A DNA stretch of 64,000 nt, taken from contig JAIWNE010000066.1 of the NCBI GenBank assembly GCA_025331445.1, positions 62,001-126,000 of the forward strand, in the 5' to 3' direction. The position numbers were made by a program, and so were the translations under genes. Below, piece after piece: positions 11,907 to 23,771 of the stretch. The notes below the pieces were generated by a model that made no database searches, was not told where the DNA came from, and saw nothing but the letters and a program-made list of their open reading frames with translations. This DNA is from Blakeslea trispora. Lineage: Eukaryota; Mucoromycota; Mucoromycetes; Mucorales; Choanephoraceae. Numbering within the stretch: the stretch's first letter is position 1; the number at the start of each line of letters is the position of its first letter.

Positions 11907-14900
11907 ATGGAAGCTAGACAGCATTATTCAGCAATAGACAGTAGTCACTCAGAGGATGAGCCAGTAGAAGATAGCCGACAAGAACCCACAGAGGAGCCTA
12001 TAGAAGAGGAACCTGCAGGAAAAGATCTCGTTGAAGCAGATTCTATGGAAGAAGATCTTGTAGAAGCGGATCCCGTTGCAGAAGATCCCGTTGCAGAAGA
12101 TCCCATAGAAGCAGATCCCGTTGTAGAAGAAGATCGCGTAGAACAACAAATAGATCAAGACATACAATCTGATCTGTTAGAAGAGACTCAAGATCAGCAA
12201 GAAACTACAGCTGATCAAGAGTTAGCATTACCAAAGATTGCGATTGAAACTATAACAACTCAAAATGTGGATAAATTGATTGGACCTATCATAGCAGCTT
12301 GTAACACAAGTAAGTCTAAAGCAACAGAAAAAAAAACAAGCAAGCTGAAAACAGTTTCAAGTTGCTGGTAAATTGAAAATGACGAGACGTGCGAAACAAG
12401 TGATGTCCATCCGCAATATAATTACAAAGTTTGGATTGAATCAAGTTGAATTCAATACGTTATTTGAAGTTATTATATCGGGCCATTTATGTAGGTAGAT
12501 CATTGTCAAGACAGATCCTATATTAACCATTCTTAAAAAGCACTCAGTCTATGTAAAAGTCTTGTGGAGCTGTTATTACCAAGAGATGATATTGCAGATG
12601 ATTATGTGATTCGTATTATTGGATCTGTAGCTCGAAAGGAATCTCGACTAGATATTATTGTAAGTTTTTGCCTCTTTTTTTTCATTAGTTGATACCAACA
12701 TAGGATCGATTAGAGTCTTTTGTTGAACTGGACTGTTACTGTATTTGATGTTATCAATACAAAAAGAAGATTAAGTAACTTATACCATGTGTTTTTCCGT
12801 CATTTGAAATATCAAGAATTAAGGTAAGAAAGAACAAGTTTCTTGTAACCATTTGGCTCATTTTTCTGTTAAAAAAGACACTCTTTATGTCATGTTCTCT
12901 ATTATCTGACTAAAAGAGAGCATGTCACTATCTATCGAATTACTCGACTGTAAGTTTAGAAAAAACAAGACTACCATTGTGTATGACACTAAGCAAGTAT
13001 AGAAAAGAAATGATTGATTCAGAAAAGGATGATGCAGACTTATTGGCTCTTTTATTGTGCTATCAAACATTTGACTCTACCATCACTGTACCACCAAATG
13101 CTCGATTGGCTGACATGCTTGTGTTTACAGTAAATTACAAGTACAATCCCCCCCTCCTCACTTGTTTAACAAATTAGATTCATTTTTTTTTCGAAAATAG
13201 AGTCCATTGCCTGACATGAGAGAAAATCTGATCAAACTCAGAGTATTTTGGAAACATGATATGGAGCCTAAAACACATACCTTTAAAGATAAAATTCAAA
13301 TTCCTTCTACAAAGCGTGTACGTCTGACAAAAAGACAAAATGGTCCAAGAATCATAGCAGAACGTTCTGTTGAATCTGATCATATTGATGTTGCTGAGGT
13401 GATTCAGAATATTGAAAGTATTTCTTTACCAGAGCAATTGAATATGGTATTAGAGAAACGATCCTTACAGTATTCGTTACTTTATGAACCCAGTGGTAAT
13501 GAAATCTCAGCTTTCCTATGGGACTTTAGACTCACAAACTATTTTGTAGGCACGGCTGTTACACGATTAAGCTATTATATTATACAGATTCTGTTTGACT
13601 TACTTACTTCAGGCAACAAGAAGGATACACAAAAGACAGAAATGGCCAGAATGTTACAAGTTTTGCTCAAGTTCACTCGTTTTACAAAGACTCAATTGCC
13701 TGCTGTGCAAGTGTTTCTGTTTCGTTATATGAAGACCTGGAATGGACATGACTTTCAAGATGAGATTCTGGAATTGATTACCTATCTTAAACCTACTTCT
13801 TTTCGAGGTAAAGAAAGAAATAAACAGACAAAAATGTGTATTGTGTTTCAAGAACCATTCCTCTTAACATGATTAGAACTCTACCAACATGTCTTGAAAC
13901 CATTAAGTCGTCTCTATACTGTCTCTGATGTAAAATGGAAGGCACGATTATTACTGTGTTATACAAATTGGCTTAAAAACTGGGCAGCCTTAGATTGGAA
14001 ACAACATGTGGATAGGTGTCATGAAGCAACTTTAGATGATAGTGTGGATCGATTGTGAGTTAAGAAAAAGACACTAGATAGAAAGGAAACTGACGATTGT
14101 GTTTAGAACCACTTTTTTCGGTCATTTATCGTTTGATGTGGATTATTTTCAGACAATTCAACGATTTGTTGTGCATGTAGATAAACTGTGTATAGCAGGA
14201 TTGTTGGCTGAAGAAGATCATGTTCTGTTACAACATGCGGGTCTTAGTTTCTTTGAGTTAGTGGCTAGTATTTCACGACAGGATGATATACCAGACATCA
14301 TTATTCCTGCAGCTACTTTTGTTCACCGAAACTTCTTTTCAACAACAGCTATGGCAGTCAGTCGAATGTGTGGTATTATACATCAGTACAAGGTAGCATT
14401 TGAGGAAAATGACCACAAGGCTGTGGACTGGAAATCAAAGCATACGCAAGAATATCTTGAACATTTCAATACCTTTATGATGGATATGTGTAATTCACTC
14501 TGGCGTAACCTTGGTCTCTGTAAAACAAAGGAACAAACTCAAGCATTTTCATTTTCAGAGTAAGTCATCTACTTTATATTTTTTTAGGTTCTTTCTAAAG
14601 AAATCAAATAGAAAACACATTGAACAAATCTTGGAGCTTTGTCAAGAAAAACAAGTGGATCCACAGCGAGTTTTATCCATTACACATTCAGGAGGATTTG
14701 TCTCACTTTCAAAGCGTTTTATGGAGGTAAAAGAAGAAAAAAAAAGAAAGAAAAAAAGGGGACAGTTTTTTTTTTCTAATCCACTTGACTCTTTATAGAT
14801 GATTGAAAAGGATGAAAAAGTCAATAAACACCATAATAAGCCTATCACAACTTACTATCTACAAGAATTAGCACAGGTAAGAAAAAGTTTAAATCTTTTT

Positions 14901-15100
14901 TTGGTACCTGAAATAATTTTTTTTTTTTTTATTAACAAACGAATCCAACCTTTTAGGAAGGAGGTGTTTCTATTGGCTATATGGACTACCGTGTTGAGTT
15001 TCTGAATCATCTAACAGAAATGGGCTTAAAGGGAATACCCGATCTCTTGTATGCCTGTATGAGCTCGTTGATAGAACTCAAAAACAAATCTATAGCCTAA
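11907..15100 (+). CDS. CENP-I/Mis6 inner kinetochore protein
   Basis: CENP-I (fission yeast Mis6, budding yeast Ctf3) is a HEAT-repeat member of the constitutive centromere-associated network. Twelve exons (11907-12309, 12362-12494, 12548-12659, 12714-12823, 12878-12949, 12994-13129, 13201-13807, 13877-14054, 14107-14559, 14588-14726, 14799-14876, 14957-15100) give 854 aa. The first 110 residues are acidic, with repeated VAEDP/VEADP units. The helical body follows human CENP-I in order and spacing: FDVINTKRRLSNLYHVFF, HVLYYLTKREHV, LPEQLNMVLEKRSLQYSLL, LKPLSRLYTVSDVKWKA, TTAMAVSRMCGIIHQYK, and the C-terminal VEFLNHLTEMGLKGI. An apparent frame break near 12733 disappears if intron 3 ends at 12713. 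The intron at 14560-14587 would be only 28 nt. Family identification is by recalled alignment and is fairly firm. Confidence 0.78.
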
Positions 15101-15405
15101 CCATCGTTTTTTATATATTTTTATCATGGTAACATTGCTACACGAGAATTTTTTTTTTCGTTGTCAAAAAAGGAACGATTGGTTCAAAATAAATTAAAAA
15201 AAAGGAATTGGTGCTCGTGTTTATGATTTTTAATTTCAAGGATTATTTTTCTCTTTTTTTTTTCTTGCTTCTTTTTTTTTTCTCTCTTTACTTTTTTTTA
15301 TTTTTCATAACAAACAGTAATAGACTTTCCTTTATTTTAATTTCTTTTTTTTTTTTCTCTCTTTTAAAAACTCGATTTTTTCATTTTAAAAAACAAAACA
15401 CAAAT

Positions 15406-15465
15406 GTAAGTAGTTTTTTTCTTTTTTTCTCAACTCAACATTTTAATTCCTTTTTTTCTTTATAG
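15406..15465 (+). other. probable 5' UTR intron of the beta-tubulin gene
   Basis: A donor GTAAGTAG at 15406 and an acceptor after a pyrimidine-rich run (TTCTTTATAG) at 15465 lie six bases before the beta-tubulin ATG. The 60 nt length fits local introns. Confidence 0.5.
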
Positions 15466-15471
15466 CTTACA

Positions 15472-16996
15472 ATGAGAGAAATTATTCACGTTCAAGTCGG
15501 TAAGTAAAACACAAGAAAAAGAGAGAGAGGGGATGTTTAGTACAAAAGAAGGGGGAGGGGGAGAAGGGTTTACTGAACAGGAGAAAAAAAAAAAAAAGAG
15601 AGCAAGTTCTGCAAAATAGGAGAAAAGATAGGGCGTTTTTTTTTATTGATAGAATATAAATCTAGGTCAATGTGGTAACCAAATCGGTCAAAAGTTCTGG
15701 GAAACTATCTCTCAAGAACATGGTCTTGATGCCAATGGTACTTATGCCGGTGACAACGACCTTCAACTTGAACGTATCAACGTCTTCTACAACGAAGGTT
15801 CCCAAGGTCAATATGTTCCCCGTTCCGTCTTGGTCGATTTGGAACCTGGTACCATGGACGTCGTCCGTTCCAGCTCTTACGGTAAGCTTTTCCGTCCCGA
15901 CAACTTCATCTTTGGCCAATCTGGTGCTGGTAACTCTTGGGCCAGAGGTTACTATACCGAAGGTGCCGAGTTGGTCGAACAAGTCTTGGATGTCGTTCGT
16001 AAGGAAGCTGAACACACTGACTGTCTGCAAGGTTTCCAGTTGTGTCACTCTCTCGGTGGTGGTACTGGTTCTGGTCTCGGTTCTCTCTTGCTCTCCAAGA
16101 TTCGTGAAGAATACCCTGATCGTATGTTGTGTACTTACTCTGTCGTGCCTTCTCCCAAGGTCTCTGACACTGTGGTTGAACCCTATAACGCCGTCCTCTC
16201 CGTTCACCAGTTGGTCGAAAACTGTGATGCTACCTTCTGTATCGATAACGAAGCCCTTTACGATATCTGTTTCCGTACCTTGAAGTTGAACAACCCTGGT
16301 TACGGTCAGTTGAACGAACTTGTCTCTACTGTCATGTCTGGTGTCTCTACCAGTTTGCGTTTCCCTGGTCAATTGAACTCTGATTTGCGTAAATTGTTTG
16401 TCAACATGGTTCCCTTCCCTCGTCTTCATTTCTTCATGGTTGGTTTTGCTCCCTTGACTGCCTTCAGTTCTCAACAATACCGTAACTTGAGTGTACCTGA
16501 ATTGACTGCTCAAATGTTCGATGCTCGTAACATGATGGCTGCCTCTGATCCTCGTCACGGTCGTTACTTGACTGTCGCTACCATCTTCCGTGGTCGTTTG
16601 TCTACCAAGGAAGTCGAGAACCAAATGTTGGCTGTTCAACAAAAGAACTCTTCTTACTTTGTTGAATGGATTCCTAATGGTGTCAAGACTTCTCTCTGTG
16701 ATATTCCTCCTGTTGGTCTCAAGATGTCTGGTACCTTCATTGGTAACTCTACTGCCATCCAAGAATTGTTCAAGCGTGTCAACGATCAATTCACAGCCAT
16801 GTTCAGAAGAAAGGCTTTCTTGCATTGGTACACTGGTGAAGGTATGGATGAAATGGAATTCACTGAAGCCGAATCCAACATGAACGATCTTGTCTCTGAA
16901 TACCAACAATACCAAGAAGCTACTGCTGATGATGAGCTCATGGATGATGAAGAATACCTTGAAGAAGATGAAATCCTTGAAGAAGATGACGAGTAA
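15472..16996 (+). CDS. beta-tubulin
   Basis: Beta-tubulin pairs with alpha-tubulin to form microtubules. Exon 1 is 15472-15499 and exon 2 is 15666-16996, split after residue 9 by a 166 nt intron with a G-rich segment; the product is 452 aa. The N-terminal MREI autoregulation motif, the GGGTGSG nucleotide loop (residues 140-146), long conserved blocks and an acidic C-terminal tail ([10 protein letters not shown]) are all present. The codon use is strongly biased (GGT, GTC, CGT, TTC), as in highly expressed fungal genes. The benzimidazole-contact positions are unusual: Cys165, Tyr167 and Ala198, where most sensitive fungi have Ala, Phe and Glu; Phe200 is retained. Whether the genome has other beta-tubulin copies cannot be seen here. 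Confidence 0.97.
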
Positions 16997-17342
16997 GAAA
17001 AAGACAAAGAACAAGAGAAAGATAAAAGGAAAGAAAGACAACTTTAGATTCCTTTTTCTTTTTTTTTAAACAAGTTTGATATCATTCTTTTTATATTAAT
17101 TTTTTCATCCTAATAATACACGTTCATATTCTCCAAACAAAGTCATTGAAAAAAAAAAAAAAAAAGCTATTATTTCTTTTATTTTTATTATTTTTTTTTT
17201 TCATCAATAAACATCTTTTTAATTATTATAAAGTTGCTTGTAACTCCCATATTTTGCTATCATAGGTACAACATACATTTAATAAAAGTGGTAAATCGCT
17301 TTGACAAAGTCTATTGTAAATCAAGTTAGAAGGAATACTAAA

Positions 17343-17362
17343 ACACACACACACACACACAC
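17343..17362. repeat. (AC)n microsatellite
   Basis: Ten AC units just past the 3' end of the FNIP coding sequence. A similar AC tract lies at about 20404-20422 and a CT tract at about 20457-20475, both within the first intron of that gene. Confidence 0.9.
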
Positions 17363-17365
17363 GCT

Positions 17366-20300
17366 TTACCCCAACTTGGATGCCAAGGCAGCAGGATTAT
17401 TTAGTGGTGAAGTTTGATTTTCTTGAGCAAGTGATTCTTGTACAATGTCTTGTAAAATAGTACTATGCAAGTAAATCATCTGTAGACTATCTTCCATAAA
17501 TTCAATGATCTAATATATACACAACTATGAGTGAATGATATATGTTATACATGTTCAAGACATTACTTGTTCAGAGCAAGAAAGATCACCATGATGATTA
17601 TCAAACATTTCTTTCATTTCAGTCAACATGTCATGTACTAAATTGGACATGTTGATAGGCTGCCAATTACCATTAACTGATTTCTTGTTTGTCTCGGTTG
17701 AATGTAGATCAGATGCTTTGTGGCTTAATACACGGCATTTGCTAATCACAAGAGAATGTTAGAAAGTAACCCCCCATCCTATTTTTCTCTTTCATTTGAA
17801 TGTGCTTACAAATTGTTTGCATCTATCACAAAACAAGAGGATTCATGAACAGAATCAGAAAGTGCGAATTGTTCAAGCGTGCTCTTCAAATCAGCATCTA
17901 GGACAGAAAGAGGAGGTAAAGTAGGGATACCCAACAAGACAAAATCAGACTTGTATGTATCAGAATAGGAAGCCATCAGTGAGCGACCATAGGATTTCGA
18001 AAACAGACAATCGACTTTAATATGGCTGGGTATAATACTTTTGACATCTGATTCTTGCTCTGGCATCTGATTCGCTGTAATATCAGGCTCCATGTGTGTA
18101 ATGGTAGATCTGTATATATATAAAAAAAGTAAGAAACAGAGCGATGAACAAAAAAAAAAAAAAACAGGAGGGAATATTTACTTTGGCATAGGTACATAGT
18201 AACATTCAGTAGGCGCTATCAAATTAGAAGATAGGTCAATACCTCCACCAATAGAAGAAGGAGATGATGATATGACAGTACAGGGATCCGGAGACCAAGA
18301 TCGTTCATCTGTATCACTCAGCCATCTTGAAGAACTCTTGACTGAGCTGGAGTCCATGGATGAGGATGGATAGATGGAGTGATGAGCATGACCGGGTGGT
18401 ATCTCGATCGACTCAATGCCACCTGTCAAATGCTTGACTATCCTGTCCTCAAATCGATGTTCACTATAGGCATCATCCAAGATTTCTCGGCTAAAGATAG
18501 ATTCGGATGAAGTGGATGTTGGTATGGATTGGTTGGTTGGTTTTGTCCTGGTCTCGGTATTCTCAAACACTTCGTTGCATCTAATGAAATAAGATAAAAT
18601 ATACAGGATACGTCGTACAATACTAGGTCGTAATCCAACAACAATAGTTCTAGTGACTCTTGAAGGTGTGCCAATAAATCCATAGAGATCACTTTTTATG
18701 AAGATGATGTGAGTAAATCTGTTTGAAGTTTATAAGCAAAAAAAAAAATCCATACCTTAATTGAGCCCATAATGGATCATAATTGCCATGATGACATCCA
18801 GTATTCTATAGTAAAAAAAAAAGAGATGAGATATGTTTGTAAATCAAGAGATAGGTCATTTACATTTTCTACTTCTGGAGGAGCTACTGTGTGCACCCAA
18901 GAGAGATGATGCATAAGAACGCCTGTAAGTAAGGTCGAAACAAAATAGTTGTGTGCTTTATTGTTAAACTGTTGAATCAAGAACATGAGTTCTTTCATTA
19001 AACTCATGTCGTATTCAGACTTTTTGTGTGGAAATGTTGTTCTATTCAACCATAGTGGTTCCTACAAGATTTCTTTAGCAACCTATTCAGAATAGGCTTC
19101 ATGAACTTACTTGAATACGAGGTGTGGTATAGAGATCGTAAAAGGATTGTTTAAATTGATTGGCTGCATCGATCAAGACTGAATCGTTCTGAAACATGTT
19201 TGAACTCAAAAACATGCCACTTGATCTTTTCCTGGGCTGTAACTGTTGAGGAGGGTGCGATTTAAAGTGTTGATAGAGCTGTCGAAATGCAACTCCTTGT
19301 AGTTGATGTAATCTATTTTCGATCAAAGCAAAATGCGAGAAAATAAAATCATACAACGTTTCATTCTTTTCTTCCAAGGTAATGATAATAGCAACAGCAA
19401 ATTTGACCGATCTCGAGGTAAGTCGTACAGGCTAAAAAAAATAAAAGAAAAAAATTAAGCCAAAAAAAAAATAAGAGAAAAATTGTGTGCCTCTTACATT
19501 ATCATGACTAGACAATCGAGGTGTAGGTAAAGGTGTTGGACTAAAGGATCCGTTTTCCATGTTTGTCTGACTGAACCTTCGTGTACGCTTGGTGGATTGA
19601 CAGAGACCGAGGACAGGTGGATAAATAGAGGATGAAATAGAGAAATGATCATCATCACTTGATTGCTCAGATACATTATCTTCACACAAGGAAGAGTTGG
19701 CAATGAATGAAGCTGCCGATCGATCACTGTTGATAGAGGAAAAAGATCTTCGACGAGGTGAATCCAGGTTCTGTTGAGCATGGTGATGTTGATAGACACT
19801 GTTGAGTGTGAATAGTTTAGAAACAATAATCTGAGGGTTCTTGTCTCGTTTGTAATAATGGATTTTTGTGTTCATGCCTTTATAAGCAAGAGGAGCTGTA
19901 CCAAATATCATTTCTCCAGTTAAATCTAATTTTCGATGGTTCTGTTCTTCTTTGTTTAATAAAGACATTGGATGTGTTACTCCATCATAACTTACATGAC
20001 GTGCATATTGTTTTTGTTGATCCGAAATAAAAGAAGGCATTGTCTTTAAATAAGAAGGCTTCCAATCATGCCTTGTATCTTTGAAGGAGCCTACATCCAC
20101 GCTTTTCCCTGCTGTCTGTATCTGAGATCCATTCCAAGATCGAGCTAGATGTGTGTTGTGTAAAGAAGCATCATTTAGGTAATAATCTGAATCATACAGG
20201 ATAGTCTTGTTTGAGTCGCCTACATCTTGACAGAATAAAACTCGTAAATGATCTAGCTCTAAATTGCTAGGCTGCCATCTATTAAAAAAAAAAAAGAAGA

Positions 20301-20598
20301 ATGAGGGGGAAGGGAAAAAAAAAAGAGAGAGAAAATGAATGTTCAAGAAAATAAGAGAAAAAAAAATAGTGCTTTTTTTTATCCTTGTTTTTCAAACAGA
20401 TAATCACACACACACACACACCTATCGCACTACTTCCTTGTACGTGATTGCCCCCCCCTCTCTCTCTCTCTCTCTAACAAAGTTACTGAGATAATAAAAG
20501 TTGTGTTTTATTTACGATTGAGGTTCTAATAGGTTCTGACTATAGGTGTCGTCGGCGTCTCTTGAAATAGCTTTGCTACGAAACAGTCTTTGCAACAT
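17366..20598 (-). CDS. folliculin-interacting protein (FNIP/Lst4 type)
   Basis: FNIP proteins are DENN-type partners of folliculin. The complex (Lst4-Lst7 in yeast) acts on Rag GTPases at the vacuole/lysosome and so on TORC1. Nine exons (20598-20516, 20278-19498, 19431-19111, 19061-18864, 18805-18756, 18718-18182, 18109-17810, 17741-17567, 17509-17366) give 862 aa. The N-terminal longin block has RVLFCQD and TILYDSD. The conserved [19 protein letters not shown] is near residues 135-153, followed by a Ser-rich loop. The DENN part has [15 protein letters not shown] and [16 protein letters not shown], and the C-terminal block has [13 protein letters not shown] and FVLLGIP. All match FNIP1/2 in order. 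Intron 1 is long (237 nt) and full of AC and CT repeats; intron 5 is only 37 nt. No folliculin gene is in the window. Confidence 0.85.
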
Positions 20599-22167
20599 AC
20601 TGTTTCTTTACAAATATCCAAAAGACGTTTTTTTTTCTTTAATTTAACGATAATGAATATAGTTATTTGAAAAAGAAAAAAAGAAAAAGAAAAAAGCATT
20701 TCAAATATGGGAAAAACAATCTTTTTTTTTGCGGAGTTCTATTCGATGTAAAAAAGATGATAGAATTGATTGGTCTTTTGGAACGTTAATTTCAATTTGA
20801 TGATGAACATGTATATTAAAAGTATATTCATATTGTTTTTTTTGCATGCACAAAAAAAAACACCAGCTTATATAGAAGAAAAAGTAGCTTCAAGTGATAG
20901 AGAGAAATAAAGACTTTTGTAAGCAGTTATAATAACTAGCAAGTTGTACAAACTAATGGTATGATGTAGATGTTGGAACTCATATTCTTCATTCAAGCTC
21001 ATCTTTGGGCTCAAAATAGAGTCTAGATTCGATATGTTACTCCATTGGAAAAGGGATTCAAAACTTCTTTTAAGAGGAGGGGGGGGGCTTGTTTCCTTAA
21101 ACCAGTAAATGAGCAATTCTGTTTACTTCTTCTTTCTGACTTTTCTTTGCGAGAATTGAATCAAAAATTACTATGAGCCCTGCAATCCAGTAAAGAACGA
21201 TGGTAGCTTTATTTGATGCTATCTCTCTAGTTTTCTGCACTTTTTTAAAATACAAAGGTGCATCCTCTTTTAATTTTTATTTAATTTTATGATAAACTGG
21301 AGTTTTTGCCTCATAATACCTTTCATTCCTGGATGACTGTTTTATAAAAAAAAAAAAAAAAAAGTGTTACAAGCATACATATCTTGGGTGACCTAAATCT
21401 AGTACAAAAGATTATGTCTGTTAAAGCATGTGAGTCTTTTTGTCAACAGTAGCCATTTCAGTAACAACATCAGCTGTGCATATTCTAAACAATAAAGCTG
21501 AGCCAGTATAATCAAACTTCTTGCGCAGTCAACTTGTAGCTGAAAAGAATGTAAACACGCCTATTGTTGTGTTTACAGTGTAAGCACTAAGGATCCATTT
21601 GGCAAGCTATTCATGCTCCAGTCTGATCCTCTCCTTTCTAGTCTTTCTCTCTTCCTTATAAATCTGTCAGTACTAAGGCAGGCAGTATATACAACCACTT
21701 AATCACCTCCCTATTACGTTCATCAAATGGCTTGAGATAAGAATGCAGGTTAACGCAGTCTATACTGAACAAAAGAACGATAGTGTGTTTGCACAAATGC
21801 ATGACAAGATATGAATGGGTTGCTTCAGGTTGGTAACATATGTGGACTAGCTAGGTAACAGAAATAGTTACAAGCAACTTTTCCTCCCCTACTACATTTC
21901 TATTCTCTTGTTTTTACTCCCACGATAGCTTCGGCATAAGTGTTATTCCCCCTCATATCCGAAAGCGCAGTTTTGCTAGGGCATTCATGCAAGCAAAACT
22001 TAGATTATTAGTCAATAGACGGATATTTAGCTCGCTTCCGGAATTTATCCGTTGCGCAATATTGTTCAATTTGCGTCATATTGTGAATTATGTTTTAAAA
22101 AAAGAGGCACTTTAACATTGATTCATTTATTTTTTTCACTTTTTCTTTTTTCAAGTGCATTTAAAGT
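20599..22167. other. 1.6 kb intergenic region
   Basis: This AT-rich stretch lies between the divergent FNIP and sulfotransferase genes. ORFs such as the one at 20868-21116 lack coding character. I see no RNA gene or recognisable repeat beyond poly-A/T tracts. Confidence 0.5.
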
Positions 22168-22887
22168 ATGGCTCCATTAGAAATCATTGGTGGTGGTTTT
22201 GGAAGAACAGGGACAGATAGTTTGCGTCTGGCCTTGAATAAGCTTGGGTATGCTATCCTAATTGATTCCACATCCTTGTTTTTTTAAGACTATCCTACTA
22301 GATACAATACCCACCATATGAAGGTGCTATTTAGTGATGCAGAGCAAAATCCAGAAGACTTCACTCATGCCTTTTATCATCGAGAACAAGCTGACTGGGA
22401 TAGAATCTACAAGAATTATAATGCTGCCATTGATTGGCCATCCGTCACTTTCTATCAAGATCTACTCAAGAAATATCCTAATGCCAAAGTGATCTTGACT
22501 GTACGTGATGCTGATAGTTGGTACAAGTCTGTCAAGAACACCATCTTTGAGTCATCCAAGAGAATGAGTGCTGCACCACCAAGCCATGTAGAAGCACAAG
22601 ATTTCTCAAAATTGAAAGAAATGTTTGCAACATGTTTTGATGGTATCTTTATGGATGAAGAAAGATTTTCTGATGAAGAGAAAATCAAGCAGATGTTTAG
22701 AGATCATAATGAAGAAGTCAAGCGCACAGTGCCTCCTGATCAATTGTTAGTGATGGAGTTGGGTGAGGGTTGGGAGCGCTTGTGTGCCTTTTTGGGTAAG
22801 GAGGTTCCTCAGGAGCCTTACCCCAATACGAACTCCACAGCAGAATTCAGAGAGCATTTCAAACATGCTCCCCCTAACGCACCTTGA
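22168..22887 (+). CDS. small P-loop sulfotransferase-family protein
   Basis: The product resembles the fungal Sulfotransfer_4 family, PAPS-dependent sulfotransferase-like P-loop proteins whose substrates are mostly unknown. Exons 22168-22247 and 22302-22887 encode 221 aa. The N-terminal GGGFGRTGTDSLRLAL is the 5'-phosphosulfate-binding loop, NTHHMKVLF follows it, and KVILTVRDADSWYKS is the 3'-phosphate-binding strand and helix, with the conserved Arg and Ser. The C-terminal FLGKEVPQEPYP block is also typical. The splice acceptor at 22301 is chosen because earlier ones give an in-frame stop. No signal peptide is seen, so it is probably cytosolic. Its substrate is unknown. Confidence 0.78.
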
Positions 22888-23771
22888 GAAAGTTTCCCCC
22901 CCTTTCTTTCTTCTTCTTATTTATTGCTTTTATTTTTTTTTCAAAGGAATAAATAAACTCTAGCTATACCTAACTAGCTCCCTAAGGTTCAAAGTCAATC
23001 CTAACAATTCAAGTGGGCCTGGTAGCACAAATTTAGAGCACATTGAATATGGTAATTTCGAAAATAAAAAAAGTGTCCAATTAATTTGTTTATTGCTAAA
23101 TAGAAATGAAGTCTAGATTTCATTTATTTCATTCAACAAATGAAATTCCTATATAGAAACAATGCTAATTCTCTTGACTACAAATATAAACCCTTGTTTC
23201 TTTGTATGGATAAATTTAGACTTTATGCTCATTTGCAAGTCAAGCCATTCTTTTTTTTTTTTTTAATTCAGTAACATTTAGGCTACATCAGATAAAATCG
23301 TGTTACAAAAAAAAAATAGGCTCGTTCAAATACATGAATATCAAGCCATCCGTCCTTGCTCATCAACTCGACTCTATATTAGGATCAACCCTGCTTTTGG
23401 ATTTTAAGACACAATAAACAAATGTTTGCCTGCATAGTCGATCGCTTTAGTCATTTATAAAGTTGAAAACAAAAATCTAAAGCTTTCATTGAGAAAGAGA
23501 AATTTGGCCCTACTGTTCATGCCTAAATTACTTTTTGATACCAAGCCCTATATTCTGGTATCACTGATTTTTTTTTTTTTTTTTACCATGATAGCTCTAC
23601 TGTGAACAAATCAAATGACAAGTGTCTTTTCTTGAGAATTTCTTAAAATAGATTTACTTTCAAATGCAGAACTTGTAGATCAAAATAAGGGTTGTCTTTA
23701 AGTGGGGGATATAAATATATGCTATTGATTTATTATACAAAAGATGATAGAAAAGAAGTTGTTGCGATATT
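22888..23771. other. 0.9 kb intergenic region
   Basis: AT-rich, with poly-T runs near 23251 and 23570. No gene was recognised. Confidence 0.45.

Noticed and set aside
12704..12760. Apparent one-base frameshift in the CENP-I gene
   Set aside because: Moving the intron 3 acceptor to 12713 gives a continuous frame (SLLLNWTVTVFDVIN) that matches human CENP-I, so no frameshift is needed.
15662..17041. 459-codon ORF on the minus strand opposite beta-tubulin
   Set aside because: It is the mirror of a highly biased coding sequence; Thr/Arg/Asp-rich text with no domain. Beta-tubulin on the plus strand explains the lack of stops.
22288..22301. Earlier splice acceptor for the sulfotransferase intron (after TTTTTTTAAG)
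   Set aside because: It puts a TAG in frame; the acceptor at 22301 gives the conserved GYNTHHMKV.
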